DNA of 62,455 bases. It comes from Promethearchaeota archaeon (GTDB taxonomy: Archaea > Asgardarchaeota > Lokiarchaeia > Sigynarchaeales > SOKP01). Both the position numbers and the translations under genes were made by a program. Under the pieces are notes generated by a model. The model was not told the DNA's origin, ran no database searches, and saw only the letters and a list, made by a program, of their open reading frames with translations. Positions 27,929 through 36,582 of this stretch are shown here, one piece after another. Numbering within the stretch: the first letter of the stretch is position 1; every line of letters starts with the position of its first letter. The stretch lies in NCBI GenBank assembly GCA_030605085.1, contig JAUWBH010000012.1, positions 1 through 62,455 of the forward strand, given 5' to 3'.

Positions 27929-28129
27929 CTAAATTTTCCTGCTGACTATGTATATTCCAAGCACAATTATTACGATGAGAATCATACAAACGTAAAAAAT
28001 AATCGTAACGCGATTTTCGTAATACACTAACGGAGGGTTTACAATATACAAAGTTATTAGAGAAGTTACTATTAATCCTATTGCGATAAAACCGATGACG
28101 ATTAAATATATTCCTAATTTTCTTTCCAT
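27929..28129 (-). CDS. small membrane protein with two transmembrane segments
   Basis: 66 residues: MERKLG, then a segment IYLIVIGFIAIGLIVTSLIT, a short polar turn (NPPLVYYENR), and a second segment IIFYVCMILIVIIVLGIYIV ending SRKI. A longer frame overlaps it in another register, but that frame is His/Arg/Asn-rich with no hydrophobic logic, so this one is taken as real. Possibly a helical-hairpin accessory subunit. Unknown function. Confidence 0.6.
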   Translation of the reverse strand: MERKLGIYLIVIGFIAIGLIVTSLITLYIVNPPLVYYENRVTIIFYVCMILIVIIVLGIYIVSRKI

Positions 28130-28417
28130 ACAATCATCTCTTATTTTATTTTAGGATTTAATTTTCAAATATTTAATTATATTTGATTTTTTTGAATTTT
28201 AAACTTATTTATTGATTATCTTAAAAATGTTTAGGTTTGATTCTGAAAAGAATTTCTTATTCAGTTATAAAAATTTTTTTAAAATGAAAATTTTAATAAA
28301 AAGAGATAATAAATAAAGGTCTTTATGACTAATTTTAAAGACCTATTGTTAAGAAATTCCTTTAAAATAGTAAATTATATCGCTTTATTTTGCCTTTTTA
28401 ATACACATTAAAAGTAA

Positions 28418-29089
28418 TTAATTGATAATTCTAAAAGAGATTTCGTACCCGTATGTATCGAAACATTTTACACAATTTAAACTATTGTAAGGGTAGGCTA
28501 TAATAAAATGGAACCTTTTTATCTTAAAAACTCCGTTTATATCACCTAAAGAAGGGTTTGGATTTCCGGAGGGGTGAGAGTGGATGGTCCCTTCAAGCGA
28601 AGGATCTAGAGGGATTCTACTAGGAGAAAATATACCAGAACTTACAGATGTGAGAGCGCCTGGCGGTAAAATAAATTCTGAAACAAAACCCTTCTCAAAT
28701 CTCAAAAGCCCTAAAATTTCTCTTGGATGTTGTTCCTGACATAAAGCAAGAATACCTTCAAGTAGTTCTTTTTTTATTAAAATTTCGTTTGATTGCATGC
28801 TGTTAACAACGGTCATAATTTCATTAATCAAATCAACAATTGAAGAAGCACTTTTCTTTTTCCAGCTCTTTAAGGATGAAATCATTGGTTCTAAATTTTT
28901 ATAAATTTGACCGTTGGATTTAATTAATACAACTTTTGGTCTCTTAGGATACTTACTATAGTCAATATCTAAAAAAACATCGTTTGTTTTTTTTAATGGA
29001 ATTTTTACGTGAGAAATGAAGTTATCTACGATTATGGCATTTGGAAATTCATTAATAATACTTTGGTATTCCTCTTCAATTCTATCCAC
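28418..29089 (-). CDS. E2-like (UBC/RWD) domain fused to a JAMM metalloprotease
   Basis: 223 residues in two parts. Residues 1-95 look like a ubiquitin-conjugating (E2/UEV/RWD) fold: a helix (DRIEEEYQSIINEF), three strands with DIDYSKYPKRPKVVLI (cf. the E2 'YP..PP' turn), and a closing helix after W76 (SWKKKSASSIVDLINEIM). There is no HPN motif and no catalytic Cys, so this domain would be a non-enzymatic ubiquitin- or E2-binding module. Residues 103-223 are a JAB1/MPN domain with the complete JAMM set E124, H170-S-H172-P and D183, so an active zinc isopeptidase or deubiquitinase is likely. Asgard archaea have ubiquitin systems; no ubiquitin, E1 or E3 gene is adjacent here. It is divergent from tatD. 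Confidence 0.75.
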   Translation of the reverse strand: MDRIEEEYQSIINEFPNAIIVDNFISHVKIPLKKTNDVFLDIDYSKYPKRPKVVLIKSNGQIYKNLEPMISSLKSWKKKSASSIVDLINEIMTVVNSMQSNEILIKKELLEGILALCQEQHPREILGLLRFEKGFVSEFILPPGALTSVSSGIFSPSRIPLDPSLEGTIHSHPSGNPNPSLGDINGVFKIKRFHFIIAYPYNSLNCVKCFDTYGYEISFRIIN

Positions 29090-29180
29090 TATAATCCCTA
29101 ATTTAAATAAAAATTAAATCATAATAATAATTTTCTTATTAAATAAAACTCAAAGGATTAGAATTATATTTTAATTTAAC

Positions 29181-30083
29181 ATGCCGAAAAGGGTAAATAT
29201 TCCAGAACCAGAAAAAGAACTTAACTTTATTGATGCTCATTGCCATTTACCGTTTCCCCGCCCAATAAACGATACATTGCCTTCAGACGAAGAGCAATAT
29301 TTAAACTACTTCAAGAAGGGTGGCGTTTATTTAATTACATGCTCAATTGATATAATAACTCTCAAATTAATACAAAATTTTATCAAAAATAAGAAAAATG
29401 TAGGATTTACATGTGGTTGGGCACCACAAACTGTTACATACACTCCTAAAAATAAATATGACGAAGAATGGAAGAAATGGATAGATTTTATTTTAGATAA
29501 ACCAAATATATATTTAGCTATAGGTGAGATAGGATTAGATTTTCATCACGCGAAAACGCTTGAAAAAAGAAATAGGCAAATAGAAGAACTAAAGAAAATA
29601 TTAGAATTAACAAAAGATTTAATTAAACCCTATGTTTTACACGTGAGAAACGCTGCTAAGCACGAATTTGATAGGGAAAATCCAAAACATCGATTTAATA
29701 AAAAGGATGGAGCAAATAAGGAAATACTCCGTATTCTAAAAGAATTTAAAATCGATCCAAAAAGAGTATTATGGCATTGCTTCTCAGGACCAGAGGAATA
29801 TGGTCGGATTCTACCAAATCAAGGATATATGCTTTCCGTACCCAGCTCTTCTTATGGATTTAATAGATGGCGCGATGTATCCAAAAATTCTCCATTAGAC
29901 TCATTAGTAACTGAAACCGATGCTTATTACCAACATCCTTATAAAAGGGGTCCTGTCAACATCCCCTCCAACGCAAGATATTCTATTGCAGCAATTGCCT
30001 ATTCTCATAAATTGTCTCAAAAAGTTGTAAGCTTGAAGACAATTGAGAATTCTAAGAGATTCTTTAATTTGGAAATTGATTAA
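29181..30083 (+). CDS. TatD-family metal-dependent hydrolase
   Basis: 300 residues, a TIM-barrel amidohydrolase-fold enzyme of the TatD DNase family. Metal-binding landmarks are H20/H22 in FIDAHCHLPF, Glu in LAIGEIGLDFHH, His in YVLHVRNAAKHE, His in LWHCFSGPEE and Asp in SLVTETDAYY. Family members are Mg-dependent 3'-5' nucleases. An insertion around FDRENPKHRFNKKDGANK (about residue 160) lengthens it beyond the usual 260 residues. Probably monocistronic. Confidence 0.85.
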   Translation: MPKRVNIPEPEKELNFIDAHCHLPFPRPINDTLPSDEEQYLNYFKKGGVYLITCSIDIITLKLIQNFIKNKKNVGFTCGWAPQTVTYTPKNKYDEEWKKWIDFILDKPNIYLAIGEIGLDFHHAKTLEKRNRQIEELKKILELTKDLIKPYVLHVRNAAKHEFDRENPKHRFNKKDGANKEILRILKEFKIDPKRVLWHCFSGPEEYGRILPNQGYMLSVPSSSYGFNRWRDVSKNSPLDSLVTETDAYYQHPYKRGPVNIPSNARYSIAAIAYSHKLSQKVVSLKTIENSKRFFNLEID

Positions 30084-30173
30084 CTTCAAAGAATTTAAAT
30101 CGCTTTAAAAAATCACATTGAAATAGAATGAGATTTAAATAGAAAATGAATTTGAATAAAAAATTTTTTAAAT

Positions 30174-30610
30174 CTAACCCTCTCGTTTCAATACATGATA
30201 TTTAGATACAAAACAATAAAATTCGCCGCTAAACACTGATTCGTCCTCTTTTTTAACATTTACTTCCACAATCAGTCTTTTTTCTTTTAGATTAACAACT
30301 TGGGCTTCCGCAATAATTATATCTCCTTCTACAACAGGTTTTAAAAAGTTTACATTGCCCCTCCTAAAACTACATTTGGATGGTTAACGGCAAGCATTGC
30401 GGCAAAGTCTGCTAAACTAAATGTAAATCCTCCATGTATCAACCCAGTGTCATCCGTAATCATGTCGGAAGTTGTTTTTAATTTGACTTTACTATATCCT
30501 TCTTTTAATTCAATCAGATTTCCACTAAGACTTTTGTTAACTTTATGATGCGTATTTTGCTTAATTACACTCTCACCTTGAAATCGTTTTAAAATTCTAT
30601 TTTTACAAAG
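30174..30610 (-). pseudogene. hotdog-fold (PaaI-like) thioesterase, frameshifted and lacking a start
   Basis: Two overlapping frames together give a complete hotdog thioesterase. The first frame has NTHHKVNKSLSGNLIELKEG and the hotdog helix GLIHGGFTFSLADFAAMLAV with NHPNVVLGGA. The second frame has NVNFLKPVVEGDIIIAEAQV and continues to EFYCFVSKYHVLKREG-stop. The switch is at 30354-30360, where one missing base (probably an A in GCAATG) breaks the frame. The first frame also lacks any ATG/GTG/TTG between its preceding stop and the conserved region, so decay rather than a single read error seems likely. It would hydrolyse acyl-CoA thioesters. Confidence 0.8.
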
Positions 30611-30770
30611 TTAGAATTAAAAAAATAACCAATATTATAATTAAAACAAAAAATATCGCTATTAAGATTATTCCCCTTGAATATAATTTATCAATTTCTA
30701 CGACATCTTTAGCGAGATCCTTTTTAATTTCTTTGACATCGTTTTTTATTTCTTTTTCTTTCAATTCCAA
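30603..30770 (-). CDS. small tail-anchored coiled-coil protein (55 aa)
   Basis: A 55-codon frame beginning TTG GAA TTG AAA at 30770: an amphipathic, highly charged helix (KEKEIKNDVKEIKKDLAKDV) followed by one C-terminal membrane helix (GIILIAIFFVLIIILVIFLI) and a two-residue tail. This is the layout of a tail-anchored protein. The start must be a TTG, since a stop codon directly precedes it. It overlaps the open region of the decayed thioesterase by 8 nt, which suggests they once formed an operon. Confidence 0.5.
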   Translation of the reverse strand: MELKEKEIKNDVKEIKKDLAKDVVEIDKLYSRGIILIAIFFVLIIILVIFLILTL

Positions 30771-30825
30771 TCAACTTAAATTAATTCTTTTTAGTAAAAA
30801 TACTCAATTATTTTTAATTATAGGT

Positions 30826-32562
30826 TTATTTTTTTTTCAATTTTTCTACATTGGCGAGGTTCTCCTTAGCATCTTTGAAATCTGGCTTTATTTCTAAGAT
30901 TAATTTATACGTTTCTATTGATTTTTCTAGTTCCCCCTTTTCTTTGTAGGTTCTAGCTAGAGTAGCGAGATTTTTCAACGCTATTCGATATGAAGGATCG
31001 ATTTCTAATGCGCGATAATAGGCATCAAGTGCTTTTTCGTATTTTTTATTAGAATAGTAGGTAAATCCTATATCGTTCCAGAGCGCTTTATTATGGGGGT
31101 CCATTTTTAACGCTTGTTTATATGCTTTAATTGCTTTATTGTAATTCCCAACTATTTTACAGGCTTCAGCAAGGTTAATACACAAATCTGTATTCCACGA
31201 ATTGCTTTCCAATAAGATCTCGTAAATCTGTATGGCTTTTTCAAGCTCCCCATGATCCTTATAAGCTGCAGCAAGAGTAACGAGATTTTCCAATGGTAAG
31301 TTATAATACGGGTCGATTTTTAACGATCGCGTGTAGGCACCTAGAGCTTTGTCGTACAGTCCTTCGCTATAAAAGGCATAGCCCAGATTGTTCCAAGTTA
31401 GTTTATTACTCGAGTCTAAATCTAAAGCTTTGTTATAAGCCTCAATGGCTTTATCGTACTCACCATTGAGTCTATGACATCTTCCTAAATCTATTAAATT
31501 ATTAACATTACTAGGATCGTATTTAAGAACGAGAGTGTAAGTATTTATAGCCTTACTATAATCTTTATTTTCTGTGTATGTGGATGCGAGATTTGCAAGA
31601 TTTTCAAGGGGTAAATTATAAGTTTTATCTATTTCCAACGAATTTTTATACTCCTCAATTGCTTTTTCATAATTTCCTTGACAGTAATAGACATAACCAA
31701 GATTATTATATGTTCTTTTATTATGTGGGTCTAAATCTAAAGCTTTATTATACGCTTTAATAGCGTTACCGTATTCTTCGTTAAGTCTATAGGCTCTACC
31801 TAAATCTATTAAATTACTCGTATCAGTTGGATTAATTTCTAAAGCTCTCTCTATTGTGTTTATTGCTTTATTGTATTCATCGTTATCTATATAAGCTAAT
31901 GCGAGCGTAGTGAGATTTCTTAAAGGATAATCGTACTTATTGTCAAGCTCTAGTGATGTGTTGTACGCGTCAAAAGCTCTATCGTTTTCACCGTTACAAT
32001 AGTAAGCATAACCTATATTATTCCATGTGAGGTTATTTTCGGGGTCCAATTCTAAAGCGCGATTATAAGCTTCAATCGCTTTCTCGTATTTACCTTTAAA
32101 CCTATACGCTCTTCCAAGGTCAATTAAAATATCTCTATTCTCCCAATCGTAATACAGTGCGAGTTTCAAAGCTTTAATAGACATATCGTATTCACCGTTA
32201 TCAAGATATACTCTAGCTAACCTTCCTAAATTCCTTGAGGGCAGTTCGAAAGAAGGATCGATTTTCAGAGATTTTTCATATGCCTCAATAGCTTTCTCGT
32301 ATTCCTTTTTGCATTGTAAACACCAACCAATGTTATTTAAGATAACCTTATTATGAGGGTCAATTTCTAACGCTTTATTGTAAAATTCAATTGCTTTGTC
32401 GTATTTTTCTAAATGTCGGTAAGCTAATCCAATGTGTATTAATGCATCTATATTATCAGATTCTAAGTCCAAAACCTTGGTGAAAATCGTAATACACTTT
32501 TTATAGTTACCATCGTTAAAAAATTTGCGTCCTTTCTCTATTAACTCTTTAGCGGTAGCCAA
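30826..32562 (-). CDS. long tetratricopeptide-repeat protein
   Basis: 578 residues made almost wholly of about sixteen 34-residue TPR units, with the consensus G.Y.KAIE.YNKALELDP.N. The units alternate between long pairs (NNLGYAFYSEG..DKALGAYTRSLKIDP) and shorter ones (NLIDLGRCHRLNGEYDKAIE), so there is a higher-order 68-102-residue period suggesting growth by block duplication. No signal, membrane or enzymatic segment. It is a superhelical protein-interaction scaffold, of a kind especially abundant in Asgard archaea. The CheY-like gene upstream (on the same strand) could be a functional neighbour. Confidence 0.85.
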   Translation of the reverse strand: MATAKELIEKGRKFFNDGNYKKCITIFTKVLDLESDNIDALIHIGLAYRHLEKYDKAIEFYNKALEIDPHNKVILNNIGWCLQCKKEYEKAIEAYEKSLKIDPSFELPSRNLGRLARVYLDNGEYDMSIKALKLALYYDWENRDILIDLGRAYRFKGKYEKAIEAYNRALELDPENNLTWNNIGYAYYCNGENDRAFDAYNTSLELDNKYDYPLRNLTTLALAYIDNDEYNKAINTIERALEINPTDTSNLIDLGRAYRLNEEYGNAIKAYNKALDLDPHNKRTYNNLGYVYYCQGNYEKAIEEYKNSLEIDKTYNLPLENLANLASTYTENKDYSKAINTYTLVLKYDPSNVNNLIDLGRCHRLNGEYDKAIEAYNKALDLDSSNKLTWNNLGYAFYSEGLYDKALGAYTRSLKIDPYYNLPLENLVTLAAAYKDHGELEKAIQIYEILLESNSWNTDLCINLAEACKIVGNYNKAIKAYKQALKMDPHNKALWNDIGFTYYSNKKYEKALDAYYRALEIDPSYRIALKNLATLARTYKEKGELEKSIETYKLILEIKPDFKDAKENLANVEKLKKK

Positions 32563-32673
32563 ACTAATTCATTTAAAATATTCTCGATATTTGAAAGATT
32601 AGTAGTTTTTCACATTAAAAAAACTTTTTATTTTAAAAGATTCGTTCTAATTGGTCTTAATAAGCGGCACTTA

Positions 32674-32755
32674 TCATATCAATTGAATGATGTCTTTTTT
32701 AAAGGGCTTTTGGATGTAATTTAAAAACTCTTTTTCTATTCTTTTTTTTTCAATA
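32674..32755 (-). pseudogene. 3' relic of a CheY-like receiver gene
   Basis: Just downstream of the intact receiver gene, the minus strand reads EFLNYIQKPFKKDIIQLI-stop (stop 32674-32676). This matches the receiver C terminus KDYIKKPFKKDDLLQVL. Only about 18 residues are clearly alignable, so this is suggestive rather than certain. It fits the pattern of duplicated 3' ends seen elsewhere in the window. Confidence 0.45.
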
Positions 32756-32765
32756 ATGCGAAATT

Positions 32766-33143
32766 TTAACCAACTAAAATCTTTTTTAAGACTTGTAAAA
32801 GATCATCTTTTTTAAACGGTTTTTTAATGTAGTCTTTTGCTCCTAACTTTATAGCTTCAAAAATTATGGTTTCTTGTCCCAACGCAGATACGACCACAAT
32901 TAGTGCATTTTTGTCTAATTTTTTCAACTCTCTAATAGTTTCAATGCCGTTTTTTTTAGCCATAACGATATCCATCGTAATTAAATCAGGTTTTAATTTT
33001 TTATATAAATCGATTGCTTCTTGACCATCAGATGCTTCTCCAATAACCTCGGCGTATGGTGTACCATTTACGATTCTTTTCAACATTTTTCTCGTGTATG
33101 CCGCATCATCTACTATTAAAACTTTTTTTTTCGGATTTGACAT
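32766..33143 (-). CDS. stand-alone CheY-like response-regulator receiver
   Basis: 125 residues, a single receiver domain. Acid pocket D12/D13 (VLIVDDAAYTRKML), phosphoacceptor D58 (LITMDIVMAKKNG), switch Ser S86 (VVVSALGQE) and K108 before the conserved Pro (YIKKPF) are all present. There is no output domain. No histidine kinase or chemotaxis gene is in the window, so its phosphodonor is unknown. It could signal by protein contact, perhaps with the TPR protein next door. Confidence 0.9.
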   Translation of the reverse strand: MSNPKKKVLIVDDAAYTRKMLKRIVNGTPYAEVIGEASDGQEAIDLYKKLKPDLITMDIVMAKKNGIETIRELKKLDKNALIVVVSALGQETIIFEAIKLGAKDYIKKPFKKDDLLQVLKKILVG

Positions 33144-33254
33144 TTTTCAAACAAAAATAAAGTTCACTAACTAATGTAATAGACTAAATGATATATATAG
33201 ATTTATAAATAATAATCTATTAATTTTCGAATAAAACGAGAGAATTCAATTTTA

Positions 33255-33515
33255 TTATTGCTCTTCATCCATAATTTTTATAATGAATTCTAAAGGGAGA
33301 TATCGCCTTGTTTTAAATGAAAGTAGCAAAGATCTCTCAGGCTCAGAGGGCATAAATTTTAACATACGGATTACGCAATTCCTGGCACTGGGATAGTCTT
33401 TTTCAATGAAATGAAATTCAGCGAGGTCATACCATCGCTCCCAATTTTCGGGATCTTTATTTAATTCCGTTTGCAATTCTCTGAATCTTTCCATAGAACC
33501 TGGAATCTTAATCAC
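33255..33515 (-). CDS. small TPR-like helical protein
   Basis: 86 residues (79 if it starts at the internal ATG at 33494). Residues 8-50 fit one and a half TPR units (DPENWERWYDLAEFHFIEKD, then YPSARNCVIRMLKFMPSEPE). The C terminus is LEFIIKIMDEEQ. The outer start is GTG. Function unknown; it lies between the receiver gene and the nitrilase fragment, all on the minus strand. Confidence 0.6.
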   Translation of the reverse strand: MIKIPGSMERFRELQTELNKDPENWERWYDLAEFHFIEKDYPSARNCVIRMLKFMPSEPERSLLLSFKTRRYLPLEFIIKIMDEEQ

Positions 33516-33588
33516 CTTATTTCTTAACCCTCTATTTCAGAGGTTTAAATTCTTTATTCTCCCAATTTTTAAAATAAGTTATTCATTC

Positions 33589-33783
33589 TTATAAATATCG
33601 GGATTTATTGATATTATATTCTGGTATGAGATATTGTAATTCAAGAGTAAACGCTTCAGGAAAAACAACAAAATCCGAATCTTTTGTTTGGTTTAAAAGA
33701 TCTAAGATATTAGCAGCAAAATCCTCAAAACTGTTAATAGACTTATAAGCATATTGAATAGAAACTACCTTGACTTTTGACAT
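33589..33783 (-). pseudogene. N-terminal fragment of a nitrilase-superfamily amidohydrolase
   Basis: 64 codons matching only the start of carbon-nitrogen hydrolases: VKVVSIQYAYKSINSFEDFA, then the catalytic Glu strand DFVVFPEAFTLEL (E in FPE). Full-length enzymes are about 270 residues and also need Lys and Cys, both missing here. The frame ends in a stop (NINKSRYL) and nothing of the remaining fold is found before the next gene. It is a 5'-retaining fragment, like the dehydrogenase remnant at 1982. Confidence 0.75.
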
Positions 33784-33898
33784 ATTTAATACCTCATAAC
33801 TAATTATACACGTTATTTTTTAAGAATTTAATCTTTACTGTAAAATCTTTAAATTAATTAAAATTTAGGTTAAAAAAAAAGTTATATTTTATTAAATT

Positions 33899-35122
33899 TT
33901 AAAGGTCAACTACTTTCTCAAGTAGAATATCTTTGCCTGTTAAGTTTTTTCCACAATATTTAGCGTATCTATCAAAAAAGGCTTCTAATTTCTCTTTAGT
34001 ATTGATTATTTCTTCTGGTGTAAAAACTCCCGTTTTTTTAATTTTACCTTCCAGTATCATTAATGCTCCAATTGCTAAGGGAACACCGGTTACACCAGCC
34101 ATCGCACCAAAAGGAGCACGCTGGCACGCAATTGCTACCTTCTTTCTTTTTCCATCTTTAGTGCCTGTTACAACCACACATAATCTTGGTGGTAAATTGA
34201 CGTATTCTTTCATTACTTCAGGTTCTTTCCTTACACGCATCCTCACCTCCTTAGCAAAATCAACTGATGCCTCGCTAATCGTTAGTTCTTTATTAGATAT
34301 TTTTTGAGAGTATTCCCGTACCATGTCTGTTGCCATTTTACCCATATACATCAAATTCGAAACAGAATTTGCTTTAATTACTCTTGGAAGAGTCACAGGT
34401 TCTGGATGCCCTATATGACAGACATAAGCGTCTTTAAAACCAGGAAATTGAAGTGGCTCTGCTTCTGTTAGAGGTTCTATTTCAATTATTTTTCCGCCTT
34501 TGAATGTTGGAATCTTTTCCAATGTTTCATAAAAAAGATGCATAGTAGCTGCGTTCGCAATGTGAGGATCTTCTTTATATTTTGCGTAAAACTTTCTTGG
34601 TAATACGTAATAGTTTGGCTTTTTCCCTTCCTTCGCAAGACCCAATCCCCACGCGGTAATGAGATCGTCAACCTCATCAAGCTCAGAACAAGCAAGAACC
34701 GCCATTAAATTAGTGAGCCCGGGACTTGCGCCAAAACCAATGATAGCTGTAATGCTGGCATCCTTCGCTTTCTGATCCATATCCAATGATTCTAATGTGG
34801 GTTTTGTGTCGTCGTTAATATCAATATAGTCCTTTTTAGCTTCAATAGTTGCCTCCAAGATAGGTTTACCAAATTTATAATACGGTCCAACTGTGTTTAT
34901 TACTAAATCATGCGATGAGATTAAATCAACTAATTTGGCACGTTCAGTCACATCCACTTCGGCAGCTGAGAGTTTGTCAGATCCTACCATTTCAACAAAA
35001 TGTTTAGCTTTTTCATAATTCTTATCGGCAACTGTTATTGATGAGACTTCTGGAGCTTCAAGTAGTATCGCTACAGTCATACGCCCCATATCTCCGCTTC
35101 CACCTAAAGCTAAAACTTTCAT
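33899..35122 (-). CDS. saccharopine-dehydrogenase-like NAD(P)-dependent oxidoreductase, copy 1
   Basis: 407 residues. A Rossmann N terminus (MKVLALGGSGDMGRMTVAIL, VADKNYEKAKHF, LVINTVGPYYKFGKPILEA) is followed by the saccharopine reductase/dehydrogenase-type C-terminal domain (GFGASPGLTNLMAVLAC, FPGFKDAYVCHIGHPEPVTL, CQRAPFGAMAGVTGVPLAIG). Archaeal proteins of this group are annotated as saccharopine dehydrogenases, but true substrates are mostly unknown. A paralog lies at 51335, and together they flank the thiolase/enoyl-CoA hydratase region, which may indicate a shared degradative pathway. It is divergent from the thiolase gene. Confidence 0.82.
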   Translation of the reverse strand: MKVLALGGSGDMGRMTVAILLEAPEVSSITVADKNYEKAKHFVEMVGSDKLSAAEVDVTERAKLVDLISSHDLVINTVGPYYKFGKPILEATIEAKKDYIDINDDTKPTLESLDMDQKAKDASITAIIGFGASPGLTNLMAVLACSELDEVDDLITAWGLGLAKEGKKPNYYVLPRKFYAKYKEDPHIANAATMHLFYETLEKIPTFKGGKIIEIEPLTEAEPLQFPGFKDAYVCHIGHPEPVTLPRVIKANSVSNLMYMGKMATDMVREYSQKISNKELTISEASVDFAKEVRMRVRKEPEVMKEYVNLPPRLCVVVTGTKDGKRKKVAIACQRAPFGAMAGVTGVPLAIGALMILEGKIKKTGVFTPEEIINTKEKLEAFFDRYAKYCGKNLTGKDILLEKVVDL

Positions 35123-35262
35123 CTTTCACATAAATTAAATTTGTTTTTATATAATAATAATCTTAAATATTTTATTGATTTATTAGATTTAAGATAAGTT
35201 TTTCTTTGTAAAACCTTAATAAAATATTGAAATAATAGATTTTAAAAAAAAGGGAATCGAGA

Positions 35263-36438
35263 ATGGCAAGGAAAGGAATAAAGGATAAAGTCGCTGTTAT
35301 TGGATGTGAAGCTACAAAATATGGTGAACTCTGGGATAAAAGTCAATACGATTTGCTCTCAGAAGCTTGTCAAGGCGCTTTTAAGGATGCCGGAATCACC
35401 AAAGATGAAATTGATGCAGCTTGGTTGGCAAATTATTATTTTTTTACCGGTCTTTCCGGGGCTACACTTGAAGATGCTATTAGATTAGAAGGAAAACCAA
35501 TTACAAGATGCGAAAATTATTGCGCAAGCGGAATGGATGCTTTTCGGAACGCCTGTTTTGGAGTTGCCTCAGGTGCGTATGATGTAGCACTCGCTTGTGG
35601 TGTAGAGAAACTAATGGATGAGGGAGGGAGAGGCTTACCGGCTAGTACGGTTTTTGGTCATCCCGTATTACCTAGACCATCTGCACCCGCAATGTTTTGT
35701 CTGTTAGCAACGAGAAGTTTTCACGAATATGGATGGGGAAGGGAGGATCTAGCGCGAGTTGCGGTGAAAAATCATGAAAATGGTTATCATCATCCTAAAG
35801 CTCATTTTCGAATGAAAATTTCGATGGAACAGGCGTTAAACGCTCCAATGATCGCAGATCCGTTAGGAAGATTTGACTGTTGCGCAATGTCAGATGGATC
35901 CGCTGCTATCATTGTGACGCGGCCCGAACTTGCAGAGAGCTATGCGCACGCCGACGATTATGTTGTTGTAAAATCAAATGCCATAGCTGTTTATACAGCG
36001 ACTCCTTGGTTTTGGCCTGATTTCGATTTTGTTCACGCCCCAGCGACTGAAAAAGCCGCCACAATGGCTTATAAAGAAGCCGAGATTACCGATCCAAGAA
36101 CACAAATAGATCTGGCAGAAGTTCACGATTGTTTCACCATTACAGAACTGCTTAATTGTCAAGATTTACAATTTTGCGACCGTGGAAAGGCAGCTGAAGA
36201 AATAAAAAATGGAACCTTTAATTGGGACGGAGAAACAGCAATCAATCCATCGGGTGGTCTTAAATCATTTGGACATCCGATAGGATCAACAGGTTGTAGA
36301 ATGGTCCAAGAAGTAACTAAACAATTACAAGGTAGAGCCGAAGGAAGACAGGTTCCTGAGGCTAAAATAGGGTTAGCTCATAATTTAGGTGGAGCCTATG
36401 CTGTTTGTTCGGTTACAATACTCGGTCAAAGAGATTAA
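35263..36438 (+). CDS. thiolase-family acetyl-CoA acyltransferase (SCPx type)
   Basis: 391 residues. The nucleophilic Cys is in ENYCASGMDAFRNA (about residue 89), the His/Cys regions are EVHDCFTITELL and NPSGGLKSFGHPIGSTG, and the C terminus is LAHNLGGAYAVCSVTILG. This is the archaeal/SCP-x 'lipid-transfer thiolase' branch, cytosolic and CoA-dependent. These proteins often need a partner DUF35 OB-fold protein, which is not next to it here. It catalyses thiolytic cleavage or condensation of 3-oxoacyl-CoA. It once lay directly before the enoyl-CoA hydratase gene; a membrane-protein gene now separates them. Confidence 0.87.
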   Translation: MARKGIKDKVAVIGCEATKYGELWDKSQYDLLSEACQGAFKDAGITKDEIDAAWLANYYFFTGLSGATLEDAIRLEGKPITRCENYCASGMDAFRNACFGVASGAYDVALACGVEKLMDEGGRGLPASTVFGHPVLPRPSAPAMFCLLATRSFHEYGWGREDLARVAVKNHENGYHHPKAHFRMKISMEQALNAPMIADPLGRFDCCAMSDGSAAIIVTRPELAESYAHADDYVVVKSNAIAVYTATPWFWPDFDFVHAPATEKAATMAYKEAEITDPRTQIDLAEVHDCFTITELLNCQDLQFCDRGKAAEEIKNGTFNWDGETAINPSGGLKSFGHPIGSTGCRMVQEVTKQLQGRAEGRQVPEAKIGLAHNLGGAYAVCSVTILGQRD

Positions 36439-36510
36439 TTCTTTAATTCATTTTAGTATAAAACAATTCAATTTTTAATCTCAGATCAGATTAAAACAAT
36501 CACTTTATTG
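36397..36510 (+). repeat. junction repeat, copy A (thiolase end plus hydratase-start scar)
   Basis: 36397-36460 (the last codons of thiolase plus 22 nt) recurs at 37496-37559 with very few mismatches. Just after it, at 36477-36505, the sequence AATCTCAGATCAGATT and AATCACTTTA resembles codons 10-19 of the enoyl-CoA hydratase gene (37671 onwards). Copy A is therefore a deleted version of the old thiolase-hydratase junction. Confidence 0.75.
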
Positions 36511-36582
36511 TGAAAAATCTGAAGATTTTTAATAAATGAGATCATAATTTTTTTATAAACAATCTTTTACTTGAGTGATAAA

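Noticed and set aside
27867..28133. 88-codon frame overlapping the small membrane protein at 27929
   Set aside because: Composition (His, Arg, Asn, Tyr) looks like frame noise, while the overlapping frame gives two clean transmembrane helices.
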